A DNA stretch of 64,000 nt from Acanthornis magna (lineage: Eukaryota; Chordata; Aves; Passeriformes; Acanthizidae), in NCBI GenBank assembly GCA_036785705.1, contig JAWUZG010000015.1, positions 1,178,001 through 1,242,000 of the forward strand. Direction: 5' to 3'. A program made the translations under genes and the position numbers. How positions within the stretch are numbered: position 1 is the stretch's first letter; every line of letters begins with the position of its first letter. The notes beneath the pieces were generated by a model. The model was not told where the DNA came from. It did not search any database and saw only the letters and a list, made by a program, of their open reading frames with translations. Below are positions 25,701 to 38,040 of this stretch, piece after piece.

Positions 25701-27287
25701 AGGAGATTGGTCGCACTCTGGAGCTCCCCTAACAAGGCACTGTTCATCTTATTTAGGAACAAGGGAAGGAGCAGCCATGGGAAACAGCTCATCCCTGGAT
25801 TTGCTGCTGAACACAGCAGCAGAGCAATTAGCCAGGTGGTCTCTGCAGCAGAGATCTGCACTGGGATGTCCTCACACTCATTTGCACGCTGAGAACCAGG
25901 ATTCCAGCTGGAATTCTTGCAGAGTAGAATGGACGGTTTTCGAGTATTCCCATTTCCCTTCAAGTGCAGCAGCTTGCTGCTTGTTTTCCATGAAACTTGG
26001 TCTGACTCTGTGAAGTCCAGAGTCCATTTCCTTCCCTTGGAAGCCTACTCCAACCCAGGAGCAACGCTCCCAAATCCATGGATCAGTTCCAGCCAGATCG
26101 GTGCTCCACCATTTACTGCTCCAGTCACCAGGATCTGCCCATTGCCATTGTCCCGAGGTGCTGGGTGCTCATCCAGCTGCTTCAGGACACAACTTCACAT
26201 CCCATCTGGAGTCTCCCAGGAGGCTGGCAGTGCTTGGAGACAATCCTTCCTTTGGTGAATCCTTCCTCTGCTTGCAGATGCTGCTCATTTTTAGAGGAGA
26301 AGGTGGCAGGGAGAGCCCCTCTTTCACTTCTAATTTTTTTTATAAGACTTGTGGAGCAGGCAGAGCAATTTCAATACTGGGAACATCTTCCACCCTGCAC
26401 TGGGTTGCATGAGGACATCCACATATTGACCTCCATCTGCTCTGATCCCCCTCTGCCACTGCTTCATGGTCACTGCCAAGGTCATCTCAGCTAAGGAAAA
26501 ATAATGTGGGTAGCGAAGCCTGTTCCCTCTTCAGATTTAAAATGAACCTTAGCTCCTCTGTTTATCTGGTGTTAATGGATGCTCAGGGATCCATTTTCAA
26601 GTTTTCAAGTTTTCCCTCCAAAAAGCCCTTTCTGTGAGAAACAAAGTTCTGACATTGCCCACAGAACTTCAGGACTGACGCCAGAAGCTCTCCAACAGGC
26701 AGAAACCGGCCAGACTGGTTAAGGTCTCCTATTTCATGGGCTGGGATCAGACCGAGGGGATCAGAGGACCCTGGTGAGCGGCAGATCAGCAGGAACAGTG
26801 TCCCTGATCCCAGTTACTTTCACCCCAGTGGAGCATCTCCCACGAGACCAGACACACCTGGATCCGAGCCGTGCCCACAAGCAAAGGGAGACTCTCAGCT
26901 GCTCTAAAAGGTGTTGGATCAGATCCCTGACTTGCTTCTGGCCGTGACAGGTTGCCTGTTTCCAACTCATTTTCTCCTCCACCACTGCCAGAGTCAGAAG
27001 AGGTCAAGGAATGCCAGAACAGGATTGGCTGGGGGAGGAGAGGGGAGGGAGAGGCATTTGCATGGTAAGAAATCCAGCAAGAGAAACACAGGCTGCAGAG
27101 ATTAGGGAGCAGGCAGAGCGAGAGGCAGCTGCTGGAAGCAGGGCAGGGAAGCATTTAGCATCTCCAGCTGCAAGGCTAATCTGATAGGACACTGAACCAA
27201 GGCTGCATACGCAGCTCCGATAAATCTTTCATCAATAAAGCTCATTGTCACAAACCTGGAGCACACCAGGAAGGCAATAAACTTCAC

Positions 27288-27371
27288 CTGCACACGCAGC
27301 CCCTGTGGGCTCTTCCCTAAGGACATTTCTCGTGGAGCCGGCATGTGAATTTTGTGATCCTCCCTCGCCGG
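27288..27371 (-). other. Weak candidate internal exon, unidentified, minus
   Basis: On the minus strand, 84 bases (28 open codons, phase 0 at both ends) lie between tttcctcgctgcag and cag|gtgaag. The peptide begins PAREDHKIHMPAPREM. I do not recognise it. The surrounding 400 bases are unusually free of repeats, so the block may instead be a conserved non-coding element. Confidence 0.2.
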
Positions 27372-27630
27372 CTGCAGCGAGGAAACGCTGTCAAGTTTAG
27401 TCTTCATAAAGAAGCAACTACACATCTGACCTACATAGAGTGCACAGATGTGAGTGGCCTCACACAGCACGCCGCAGATTATTTTTTTTTAATGCAAAAA
27501 AAAATTAAACACCACCTGCTTTGCCTGGGAACGTGCAGGAACAAAAGGCAGCTGTGCACAGGAGTGCTGCACCAGGCAACTCAGGAGAAGCACGTCCATC
27601 TTTTTTTGTTTAAATACATTTTCCAGGCTT

Positions 27631-27777
27631 GCCCATCCCTGGAAGTGTCCAAAGCCAGGCTGGATGGGGATTGGAGCAACCTGGGATAGTGGAATATGTC
27701 CCTGCCCAGGGCAGGGGGTGGAATGGGATGATCATTAAGGTCCCTCCAACCCAAAGCACCGTAGAATTCTATGATTT
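27631..27777 (+). repeat. CR1 LINE 3' end (subfamily A), plus
   Basis: 'cccatccctggaagtgtcca' through 'tccaacccaaagcaccgtag', with a clean octamer 'attctatgatt' at the end. Confidence 0.93.
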
Positions 27778-28035
27778 TCAAGATTAGAACACAGCTTTTG
27801 TTCCCAGGACTGAAAGGCCTGCAACCTTGGGCAGGAGCGGGACGGACTGACATCCATCCCCAGGGACCTTCCCAGGATGATTTATGGCACAGGGACAGAG
27901 CCCTGGGGCTGCTGAATCAGGGGACAAGCACAGCACTGCCAGCACTGCTGCAAAACCTCTCCATTTGAAACAGGCTGCACACTCCTGCAGCACCCAGGTG
28001 ACCTGACAAAAGTCCAAGTCCATCAGGACAGCTTG

Positions 28036-28309
28036 GGGTCAGGCTCTTCTCTCCGGGAACAAGCAACAGGACAAGAAGAAACAGCCTCAAGCTTTATCAG
28101 GGAGGTTAGATTGGATATTACGAAAAATCTCCTCACTGAAAGAGTGGTCAGGCATTGGGACAGGCTGTCCAGGGCAGCGGTGGAGTCCCCATCCCTGGAA
28201 GGATTTAAAATCCATGTAGATGTGGCACTTGGGGACAGGGTTAGTGGTGAACACAGTGCTGGGTCCACAGCTGGACTCGATGGTCTTTCCCAAACTCAGT
28301 GATTCTGTA
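28036..28309 (+). repeat. CR1 LINE 3' region (subfamily C), plus
   Basis: 'ggtcaggctcttctctccgg', 'agattggatattacgaaaaa', 'gtggagtccccatccctgga', and end 'ctcagtgattctgtaat'. It is a sense copy of the subfamily seen antisense at 5.8 and 17.7 kb. Confidence 0.92.
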
Positions 28310-29036
28310 ATTTCAGGTGCCTGTCACCTCCCAGGTTTAACCCTGAGACAAAAAAAGGCAGGAAAATCAGTAGCTGCAGCAAGAGGAAACAGGTGCTGGG
28401 GCGGATTTGCCAAGGAAGGCGCTGAGAGCAGGGCCAGCTCCCCCAAGCCAACACTAAGCCCTGCAGAAGCGGCTGCCATGCGCCTGCACCGAGCTAAATC
28501 CCACGTGCCAGGCATTCCCCAGAGTCCAGGCCCTCCGAGAAAATCAGCTGTGACAGGGCAAAGCTGCAGGCATGGGCTGGGAATGGCCGGGAGCAGCAGC
28601 AGGCTGGGCTCGGGCACCCTCACAGCACCCATGGGGACGATGGGGCAGCACTGCCAGCGTCACCCTGGGCACAGGGAGCTGGCACCCGCGGCATTCCCAG
28701 CCCTGCTGCTGCCCAAGGTCAGCCCAGCTCACATGCCCTCCTACCTGCGATATATTTAGAGCATCAGCTCCGCAGCCATCAGCGCCTCTGAAGCCCCGAG
28801 CTTCAGGCACCACCCTGCTGCAAGGCCAAACGGCAGCACTGCCCACCAGGCCTTCGGATTTTTCATAGTTGTTGAAAAGTACTTTTTTTTTTCTCAGGGA
28901 GGGGACAAAAAGCAACCCTAGAGGGTGGGAAGTTTTATTAATACCTCCTGGTTGCCTTTATTCTCACTAGAAGACTTCAAGCAAGCAGAATTCGAGGGAT
29001 AAATGAGAATTCAAGGAAGTGATCACAGCACCAAGC
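28310..29036. other. Non-coding stretch, no gene seen
   Basis: GC-rich in 28.4-28.8 kb. A minus-strand donor-like gcag|gtagg near 28,737 has no convincing partner. Confidence 0.5.
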
Positions 29037-29165
29037 CTGCCAGAGCTCAAGGAACACTTGGACAGTGCTCTCAGGCACAGGGTGGAATTGTTAGAGTGTC
29101 CTGGGCAGGGCCAGGAGTTGGACTCGATCCTTGTGGGTCCCTTCCAGCCCTGAATATTTTATATT
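29037..29165 (+). repeat. CR1 LINE 3' end (subfamily B), plus
   Basis: 'gccagagctcaaggaacact', 'gggccaggagttggactcga', 'cccttccagccctgaatatt'. Confidence 0.88.
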
Positions 29166-30037
29166 TATAATAAACTAAGTTAATTGGTTTGCATCAATTT
29201 TATCAGCTGCTCTATTTGCTAGAGATTCCTCTAGCTCAGAGTAAAATAAGAAGTCGACAAACTCCAGGGTAAGAAAAAAAAATAAATCAAAACTTATTGC
29301 CTGATTTAACCTGGAAATTTATAAAGCAACCACTGGCAGCACAAGCCCTGGGTCCCTGCACCCGTTTGGTACCCACAGGGACAATTCCAGCATGGGCTGA
29401 GGGCATCAGCTTGCAAAGGCTTCCAAAAACACTTGTTTTGAACAGTAACTCAGTGGATCTAAAGGCTGTTTGCCATCAATGCACAAAGCTTTCCCTCTCA
29501 CATCACTGGCACATCACTGCAGGTTGTGGAGATGCTCAGGAATGCTCCCCTTCTGTTACAACCCAGAAAAGAAATCGTAATTCACTATATTTATAAGATA
29601 TTGCTGGGCTGTTTTGCCCAGCTCCATTTTGCCCCAGGACATGGCACCTACCCAGCCTGAGCAGCCTGTTAAAGTGGTTCATCCTCTTTTATGGGACTTG
29701 TAGAGAAAAGGCTTTGTGTAAACATGCAATATTTACTCCCCAACATGCTGCAGTTTGGCAACCCAGCTGTGCAGACTTGGGGCAAGCCATAAATTACTCA
29801 CATCACTGAGTGGGTAAAAGCTCTGACTCGCTGAGCCAGAATCCCCTGCATCAATGCCTCACAACAAACCATAAAATATAGATGTTTATGCTACAAATGT
29901 GGCTAAAATGTATTAACTCTGAGATCACAAACACTGTTTTTCCCCCTCTTGCAAACCAGGAGTTGAATAGGCACAGAGCATCAGCCCATGGAACCGGCTG
30001 GGGATAAGGAATCTGCAAATTGAACTGCAGAAGGAGA
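29166..30037. other. AT-rich non-coding stretch
   Basis: No repeat or gene recognised. Confidence 0.55.
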
Positions 30038-30098
30038 TGGGGATGAGATGAGCTTTAATGCCCCTTCCAACCCAGAGCAGACTGTGACTCTGTGATAC
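30038..30098 (+). repeat. Very short CR1 LINE 3' tail, plus
   Basis: Only the last ~60 bases are left: 'gatgagctttaatgcccctt', 'ccaacccagagcagactgtg', then 'actctgtgata'. Confidence 0.8.
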
Positions 30099-31620
30099 GA
30101 TAAATGATAATAAAAGCAATGAATGCAGAGCTCAGCCTGGATCATGAACCCACACAGAGCTCAGGCTGCTGCACCCCCTTCACTGAGCCAAACTTCTCAT
30201 CCCAAGCCCTCCAGGCCCTCTTCTCCCCAGTATTTTGGGACATGCAGCAGGAACAAGGCTGATGTGCATCTAAATAACCTCCTCCCTTCCAGGCCTGCTC
30301 GGGAAGGAGCCCAGTGTGACCTCTTACCATCAAAGTGTTAACAACACCACCACAAAAAAACGCGTCTGCATAAAGGAGCTTCAGAAACCTGCTCCAAATG
30401 ATTGATTAAACCTTCCTGCCTGTTCAGCTGTAGCTCTGGGCTTTTCCATGCTGAATTAACCACCTCTGCTGTCTGCTGCCTGTTTGACACAGAATAAATG
30501 TTCTGCTGGTAGCGAGTACTTTTTTCCCAGATCTCAGTGCTCAATTGGCAAAGGAAGAGAACCAAAGTTTCTTTTCCAGTGTCAGGGATCACCTCAGCAC
30601 TGCATCCCACTGTCTGCACAGCATCACCCCACGGAGCCCCCCAGCTCTTCCCTAAGGAGCAGCAGGAAGAAAGATCCTGCTGCTGCAATAAGGGGAGAAA
30701 AAGTAATTTTTAAACAGGATCCTGCTCCCCAAACAGAACCCTGGTAGATTCTGCCTCCAAATTAAGTTGCACTTTGGCTTTTATCTTTCCTGGAATCCCT
30801 GCTGCTTTGCAGACTGGGCTGGAAGATGAATCCAGGAGAACTGGGCAAAAACATGGGAGCAGCTGATTTATACTCTGGCTGAAAGAGCTTTAATTCTCCC
30901 AGCCCATCCACACAGCCCGTTCATTTGGGGGGAAAGAGGTAATTCAAAATATCTTTCCTAATGTCTGCTGGCAGAACAAAGATGAAGGGCTGTAAGAGAT
31001 GATCAGTGTTTAAGCCCATCTTCAAAGCGATTTGGGGAGCTGCTGAAGATAAACAAGCAATTGGGGCCCAGGAGCCAGGCTAAAAGCTGACAGAGAAATT
31101 GCTTTTTTCCAAGGCAAACAGAAGGCAAGAACAGCTCCGCTCAGAGAGTCTGCGCTCGCTCCCTCGTAATACGAGCAGGGCAAGAGACCAAATTTAATTC
31201 CTTCCTCACAACAACTTTAATTAAAACCATCTAAGCCCTCCCTGCCTGTCTCCTGCCACGAGGTGCGGTGGTGCTCGCAGGAGGTATCAGCCAGCTCGGC
31301 CTTCTTACCGTGCCCCCCCGGAAATGCTGTTTATTGCTGCAGCCAGGCTGGGGAGCCCAGCTGCAGGGAGCACTCGGCTCCTCACTAGCAGGAAACACAC
31401 AGATCCCACCCTGGGTGTGCAGCACGGCAGCAGCCACTGCCCAGGTCCTGCAGGAGCCCCACAGCACATCCTGCCAGCGGAACTTCACAAGGGCTGCGTG
31501 TCCCTGGGGCCCCGAGGGTGCCAAGGTGCCACCAGAGGTGCAGGATGGGCACTGGCTGCAGGACGTGAGCTGGACCAAGGATTTTGTATCGTAAACAGAA
31601 ATTTCAGAGCCAGTTCCTTG
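30099..31620. other. Non-coding stretch, no gene seen
   Basis: 30.7-31.2 kb is AT-rich, 31.25-31.6 kb GC-rich. Open frames at the right end extend into the CR1 copy and are discounted. Confidence 0.5.
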
Positions 31621-31908
31621 ACTTTGGACAAGGGATGGAGGGACAGGACAAAGGGGATGGCTTCCCACTGCCAGAGGGCAGGGTTAGGTCGGATACTGGG
31701 GAGGAATTCCTTCCCTGGGAGGGTGGGCAGGCCCTGGCACAGGTGCCCAGAGAAGCTGTGGCTGCCCCTGGATCCCTGGCAGTGTCCAAGGCCAGGCTGG
31801 ACAGGGCTTGGAGCAGCCTGGGACAGTGGAAGGTGTCCGGGCCATGGCAGGGGGTGGAATGGGATGAGCTTTAAGGTCCATCCAACCCAAACCACTCTGG
31901 GATTCTCT
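31621..31908 (+). repeat. CR1 LINE 3' region (subfamily A), plus
   Basis: 'gacaagggatggagggacag' to 'aacccaaaccactctgggat'. Near-identical to the 52.2-kb copy across the central ~120 bases. Confidence 0.95.
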
Positions 31909-32010
31909 CAGACCCATCACAGACATGGGCAAGGTTTTCCTGGCCTGTGAAAATGTCTGAGCAGAAGAGCTGCACACTAAGCTTTGGAGCAGAAGTCAAG
32001 AATTATAAAT

Positions 32011-32025
32011 AAAAAAAAAAAAAAA
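32011..32025. repeat. Poly(A) tract, 15 A
   Basis: Preceded by aattataaat. No retrocopy is recognisable upstream. Confidence 0.9.
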
Positions 32026-33370
32026 GTCTAAATTACTAGAAGAGCTCAAGAGGATTTCTGCAGTGCTTATAGCTTTTCCCAACTCCAGAAGGAGCTCCAG
32101 GAGCTGTAAGAGCTCCAAGCATTGCAGATTGCTGCAGCATGAACAGTCACAAGCCAAAATACCTGTTTTACAGCAGATCCAGCTCCAGGGCCAGGAAGCA
32201 GGAGCTGCAGAACCACCAAACCCCCAGTGCTGCCCTTCAGCCCTGCCCAGGCCAGGCAGCACCATCAGCTCTGCAAGGTCTGGCCCACAGCAGCCACTGA
32301 GGTTTTTCTGGATTGGAAATAAAACAATTATGTTTGAGCGCCAGCCACCTGCAATCTTCCACACAGGTGCCACATGTCAGGCTGGAAGAGGCACCTTGAA
32401 ATCTGAAAGGTGTGGGGGGCCACTGCAGCCACCATGGGCACTGAGGGCACTGGCACAGGTGACAGTCACAGGGCAGCCAAGCAGCTGTCACCATGCAGCC
32501 CCTCATGGTCCAGGTCCAAACCTCTTCACTGGAGCACCAAACCGTCCTTATTTCTTCAAGACTGGGCTTCACCCCCACGTTTAGTTCAAGCAGAGCTCCC
32601 AGCTCCAGCACTTTGTCCCTGGGCAGGAGAGCTGGCAAAGCAGTGCTTCCAAAGGACCCTTTTCTCTCACAGATGCTCCCAACACTATTTTCCTAAAGGA
32701 AGTTTGCTAAAGACAGAAGGGAAGCACAAGATTTAGACCAATAAAGATGCCAAGGGCCCTGGCGGGGGAGATCTGCAACCACCTCCTGTGTCAACCTTTG
32801 CCAGCCTAGTCCTGAACTGGGGAATTCACACATGAAAATGAGTGATCCCATAATTAAAACAGTGATTCCAGAAAAAGTCTCTCCATTGCCACCTTTTCCA
32901 CAACTCCTCCCGCAGGAATTGTCCCCGTGTTTAGGTGCCAGCAGGCAGAGCCCCAGGGGAAGGATGTTCTCCCTGCAGGAGCCACTCGGAATCCTGACCC
33001 AGCAGGAGATGGAGCTGCACTGCCTCAGTTATTGCTCCTGCTCACACATTTAACCTGCCTATTCTCACTCTGCTCGTGGTAGCACCCAGAAAATGACTTC
33101 CCATTCACTGCCGGCTGTATTTGTTGAATTTGATGTGTTTGTTGAAATGTAAGCTGCTTGCAAAAGCATCAGATAAAGCAATGGCACTTCTCAGCTCCTT
33201 TTGTTTGGTACCATCCCCAGATGGAGATGATGCTGCAGATATCACCTGGGAGTCACTGAATTCACACAGACATAGCCCAGAGGTGCCCATCTATTTACCT
33301 CATTCTTGGTAGGAAAAAACCCCGGCAACCTGGCGTTATGTTTTCTATTTTAAACCCAGACCTTTTGAAC

Positions 33371-33418
33371 AAATTAAAAATTAAAAAAAAAAAAAAAAGA
33401 AAAAGAAAAAGAAAAAAA
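33371..33418. repeat. A-rich / (GAAAAA)n tract
   Basis: A run of 16 A, then gaaaaagaaaaagaaaaaaa. Confidence 0.9.
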
Positions 33419-33483
33419 GGACAGTTGTGCAACATCACTGGCAAAGTCTGTGGATGTTCAGTAAAGGAAATACTCTGTTGCAG

Positions 33484-33608
33484 GTGCAGGGATGCTCCTG
33501 GAACAGAGCTCAGCATCCTGCTGGGCACATCCTGCCGGGCAGCTCCGACAGCAGAGGGAAAGGAAAAGCCCAGAAGCCCTGAAATCAACGGGGGACCTTC
33601 CCTGCAAA
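33484..33608 (+). other. Weak candidate exon, unidentified
   Basis: 125 bases between ctctgttgcag and caaag|gtaagg, with one frame open throughout (begins CRDAPGTELSILLG). The upstream pyrimidine tract is poor. It sits between two poly(A) tracts. Unrecognised. Confidence 0.15.
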
Positions 33609-33690
33609 GGTAAGGCCAAGTCTTGCCTCAGAGGCTTCTCCCCAGCACCACTTGCTCTACACATTTGCAACACATTCTCAAGGCTACCTT

Positions 33691-33710
33691 AAAAAAAAAA
33701 AAAAAAAAAA
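33691..33710. repeat. Poly(A) tract, 20 A
   Basis: Uninterrupted A run after ctacctt. No poly(A) signal precedes it closely, so it is treated as a microsatellite. Confidence 0.9.
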
Positions 33711-35308
33711 GAAATTAGGATGGTGAGGTGGCAGTGTGAGAACTGCAGGATCCAGCTGCTCCCCAGGCTGCAGCTCAGGAGGTGCCCCCGCACATGCCCA
33801 CCCAATCCCACATCTCCTGGCGTTGGGCAACCCAAGAGCCCCCAGCCAGCAGGGCAAACAGCACTGTCTGGGGTTACACAAGAGCCAAAAGGCTGACTCA
33901 GGCTGCCCTTAGAGCCCTTCCCTGGCTACCCAGAGCTGCTCCCAGGGACAGATGGGCTCCAGGGACACCTCCTGCCCAGGTGAGACAGCCCTGGCACTGC
34001 TCATGCAGCCAGAGCTGCCTTCAGATGGTCGCATTTTCAGACAAAAACCATTCTCGTTTTATTTAAGAAAAATACGTCGGGGCAATAGCCGCGGGATTTC
34101 ACCTTTCTTTAGCGAGGAGCATCTCGCTGGGAGCTCCCAGCACTACAGACTGCAGGCAGCACACTTTTCCACATCCATGCTCCAGCATCATCTGTTAAAT
34201 CCTGCACAGTATTCCCCCAGCTCGGGCTCCGCAGGAGCAGCTCCTCTTGTTTGCCCACAGCCTGGCAACACCAGGATCCTCTTTCTGATTGTTTTAGGCT
34301 GCAAGTAACATGAGAAACCCCAAGAAAAGCTTTGGATTCACTGTGTGCGTGCAGACTGCTCTCTGCAAAAGGAAACAGTTTTGCTCACGGTTCAAAGCCT
34401 TGGCTTTGATATTTCCAACATTTCAAATGTGAAACTAGGCACAGACAGATGTTAATTCTGCAGAACACCCATCGAAGTCAATCCCTGCCCAGTGTCACCT
34501 CAATTCTGCCTTTTATAAAGCACCTATAATTAATTTTCCACTGGAGATGAAGCTGTCAGACATCTGACCTTCTCATTAAATACAGACTTTCAGGTGAGAC
34601 CCCCCTGTGAAGCATTACTCACTGGAATTAAACAGGTACACCAGGACTGGTGGCAAAAATAAAAATAGCCCCAGCTCTCGGCACGCCGGGGAAGGCAGCA
34701 GCGTTCTGTGCACAACAGCAAAATCAACTTAATCACAAATGACAACTTCTGAAAGCCTTTACTTTGGATTCATCCTTGGCATTTTTCTAGGCCAGCTTGA
34801 AAACAAAAGCTTTGTCTTCTTAAAATGCAATTGCCTCAGGCACCTCTAAAAAAAGTGACATAACTCAGGTTTGAAAAATGCCTCCTGGGTTTCAGATCCT
34901 CCTAAGAGCCTCTTTACTATTCAGCTTGATTCAGATTACCCAGATCAGCATGAACTCTGCAGATTTAGCCCCAGCTACCAGCACAGGTATAAAAAGCACA
35001 CATTTTGGATTATTTTTTTAACTATATGATTAAAGCTCTTCAGTTATAAAAAAAGAACTTGTTATTGATCTGAATGGTTGCTCCCTCCCTTTTCTCCAGC
35101 AGGTTTATAAACACTCTCCAATGACAGTTTATTCTGAATTTCACTCTGTTCAGCTTATTACAGATTTTTTTTCCCAGCCTGTTTTTCTTGCTGGGTGCTT
35201 TCAACCTTTCCATCACAAAGCTCAAGCTGTGAGAAGAATGAGCAACTTGTTTTGGAATAAAAATTTGAGCCTAAAATTTGATTCTTGTTTCTTCTCCCCT
35301 GCACATAC

Positions 35309-35350
35309 CTTCTTTATCTCAGTAATTTTACATGCAGTGACTTTGTGCTT
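35309..35350 (-). other. Very weak micro-exon candidate, minus
   Basis: 42 bases (14 open codons, KHKVTACKITEIKK) between gatttgcag and aag|gtatgtg on the minus strand. Such matches also arise by chance. Listed because it lies on the same strand as the CpG-island donors. Confidence 0.12.
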
Positions 35351-36822
35351 CTGCAAATCCAGGAGCACAGCCCTGTGCCAGTAACTTAATGGGAGGGGGC
35401 AAGGAAGGAAAAGCTGCAATTCTCCAAGACAGACACAGCTACTTCCAATGCCTATAATTAACACCTCGGATAAATCCACAATACCTTTAGCGTATCACAG
35501 ATTTTAATATCCACAGGCTGTTTTCTTTGAGCAGATACTAATTTACTGCTAGGTCTGAAAACTTATGCAGCCACCAGTAAAGAACTCAAATCAGAAGGAG
35601 TTTTGTTGCTTTTATTGAATAATTTGGGACAAGGAGAGCTGAAAGCTCTCTTGGTGATGGGAACACGTTAGAGTCTTTTTCTGAATGATCAAGTCCCATC
35701 ACTTATTCCACGTAAACTGTTCTCTGTCAAGAGCTTTAATCCTCTCTTTTCAATCCTTAAATAAAACATCCTCCCCAAACTCAGTGCCTATTATCTGCCT
35801 TTTCTAAAGAAAGTGGTTCTTAAGAGACCCACCTCCTTCTGCTTTGCCGTTCCCCTGAAATCCATCTCCAATATTAGCCTGACAGAAGTAAAACAGCAGC
35901 AATCCTCCCCAGCTCGGAGCTGGAGGAGTGTCTGCACACCCACCGCTCCCGAAGGAAGCTTTCACACGCGGCCGAAAACAAGTCACAAAAAGGCTTCCAG
36001 GAATGTGAGCAATAACCCTTGTGACAAGCTGTCAGCCGCAGCAGGCGGCCCAGAACGGGTGCGACAGGGTCACACATTGAGCGCTGCTCGTGGCTCGGCA
36101 GCTCCCTGAGAACAGCAGTGCTGCCCTTGCCATGCCAGCCGTGCCAGCTCCCCATCCCGGAGCTCACCTGCAAGCCAGGCTCCCTCCCACTCCTTCAGAG
36201 GGAAACAATGCCAGGAGCCCAGATCCCAACAAACAGGGGGATAAAGGACAGGCACAGCGACAGGGAAAGAAAGCACCATCTCCCACAGAGCTGCTCCAGG
36301 GAGACAGAGAGTGGAGGCACCTGTGGAAGGGCTGAGCCTTCCTCCCGCAGCAGGGACAATCCGGAGGTGCTGTGACACAGCGCAGCCCTCCCACACCGTG
36401 CCTGCCCCTCTGACGACACAGCCGGGGAAAACAGGCTCAGCCCGGGCACCGAGACCCAAGGCAAGTGCCAAGGGCTCCTGCTGGCCCTGCCAGCTCGGGA
36501 AGGGCCGGCAGCAGCGGCCGAGCTGCGCTGCCACCCCTGCTGCTCCCTCCTGCCCGGCCATCGGTCACACCATCGGTCACCAGGCGGGGTTCACTGCTGG
36601 GGGAAAGACAACCATCACCTCCACATGAAACAAGAGGGTCTGCTGGCCTTGGAGGTCAGCTCAAGGCAGTTGTGATGCCATTGACTTCACTCTCCTCAAA
36701 GCCCGGGCTCCCGGAGACCTGAGCAGCTGCCGGAGCATGGCAAGGCCCCGAAGGCACAGAGCAGCACGGGCCGGCTCCCAGCCCTTCCCCGTGCCAAAAC
36801 CACGGGAGAATTATACTCAGCA

Positions 36823-36973
36823 GTGGTGGAGTTACCATCCCTGGAGGGATTTAAAACAGGTGTAGAAGTGGCACTTGGGGACATGGGTTAGTGGTGTGCT
36901 TGGCGGCGCTGGGTTAATGGTTGGACTTGATCTCAGCGGGCTTTTCCAACCTGAATAATTCTAGGGTTCTGTG
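36823..36973 (+). repeat. CR1 LINE 3' end (subfamily C), plus
   Basis: 'gtggtggagttaccatccct', 'gtggcacttggggacatggg', 'ttggacttgatctcagcggg', and end 'attctagggttctgtg'. Confidence 0.9.
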
Positions 36974-37241
36974 CTGAAGCACTGCAGCAAGCACAACTGA
37001 GATGGGTCGTTCCTGCAGGTGGGCTCTTGCTCTTCAGGAGCAAGCCAGGAAAATGTAGGTGCACAGCCATCCTGTTCTCCCTGCCGGCAATTTGTGTCTC
37101 AGCCATCGGGGCTGTCCAACGAGGGAATCCGCCATCGGACAGCCCTCCAAAGGCACGGCCACATCTCACTGTTCCACACCCACCAAAGCTGCTCTGGAGT
37201 AAGACCTGGAATTTCATACATCACCTCCAACCAAAGAAAGC

Positions 37242-37396
37242 ATTAAGGTTGGAAAAGATCTCCAAAATCATCAGTTCCAACCTCTGACCAAGTCCCCCTA
37301 TGCCACTAAACCTTATGGCCGAGTGCCACATTTGCTCATTTTCAACATTCCCAGGAATGGTGACTCCACCACTTCGCCGGGGAGGCTTGTTCCCAA
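37242..37396 (-). repeat. CR1 LINE 3' end (subfamily C), minus, abutting the CpG island
   Basis: 'attaaggttggaaaagatct', 'atgccactaaaccttatggc', 'aatggtgactccaccacttc'. It ends where the CpG-rich sequence begins. Confidence 0.9.
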
Positions 37397-37975
37397 ATAC
37401 AACTCCCGACAGAAATCAGCAGCCGCAACACAATCGCGACAGAGAGCGCTCGGGCGGCTCCGGCACCGCGCGCTGGAGTTGGAGGGCTCCGCACGGAGCC
37501 GCGGGAGCGGTGCGGCTGAGCGCCGCTCGGGCTCAGTGTTCCGCCTGTTTTCTCGGTACGAAGCCGCTGCCCGCCGCCCGAGGCCCCTCCGGCAGAGCAG
37601 CCGAGCATCTCCGGTTTGCAGGAGGCACGAAGTACCCCGCGATCGTGCGCTCACAGCGCGGACATCCCTCCCAGGTGTCCGGGACCGGCGGGCGGCTCAG
37701 CCCCGGAGCTATCGCCAGCCCCGGCGGGGACGGACCCGCCCGGCAGCCGCTTCCAGGCGCGGGGCTTCCCCATCCCGCATCCCCCCTTCCTGGTAAACGG
37801 GGAAAACGTACAGCAGGGGCGGAAAAACATAACCCCCCGCAAAAAAAACGGCGAGCAAAGAGAAGACTGGAAGGAAAAAAAATAATAATAAAGCGACACT
37901 AAGTCACTAGCAGGGGGACGCGCGCTGGCAGCACGGACCGCACGCTGGGGGAGCAGCCGGGGGAAGGGCGGCAGC

Positions 37976-37982
37976 ACTCACC
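37976..37982 (-). other. Candidate 5' splice site, first exon (left)
   Basis: The minus strand reads gctgcccg|gtgagtgctg, close to the ideal donor. It sits at the inner edge of the 15-bp tandem repeat, so the repeat would form the 3' end of the exon. Confidence 0.45.
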
Positions 37983-38040
37983 GGGCAGCTCGGTGCCGGG
38001 CAGCTCGGTGCCGGGCAGCTCGGTGCCGGGCAGCTCGGTG
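37981..38040. repeat. 15-bp x 4 perfect tandem repeat
   Basis: The unit ccgggcagctcggtg is repeated four times without a mismatch, then a partial ccggtg. The period is a multiple of three, so any reading frame would give a five-residue repeat. Confidence 0.97.

Larger units (their letters stand above)
22394..27630. other. Long repeat-poor non-coding stretch
   Basis: Over 5 kb without a CR1 copy, unusual for this half of the window. It holds an A/C-rich low-complexity patch (22,684-22,769) and otherwise unique sequence. Open frames are unrecognised. It could be intronic. Confidence 0.5.
31909..36822. other. Longest CR1-free stretch left of the CpG island
   Basis: Almost 5 kb with no transposon that I can name. 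It contains three A-rich tracts, AT-rich blocks at 34.5-35.8 kb, and two weak exon candidates. It lies immediately on the presumed downstream (left) side of the minus-strand promoter, where first introns often hold regulatory elements. That reading is inference. Confidence 0.45.

Noticed and set aside
36070..36561. 163-codon minus frame with a donor-like CAG|GTGAGC at about 36,168
   Set aside because: No acceptor or domain that I can support, and GC-rich. It lies on the same strand as the CpG donors, so RNA-seq should be checked before final dismissal.
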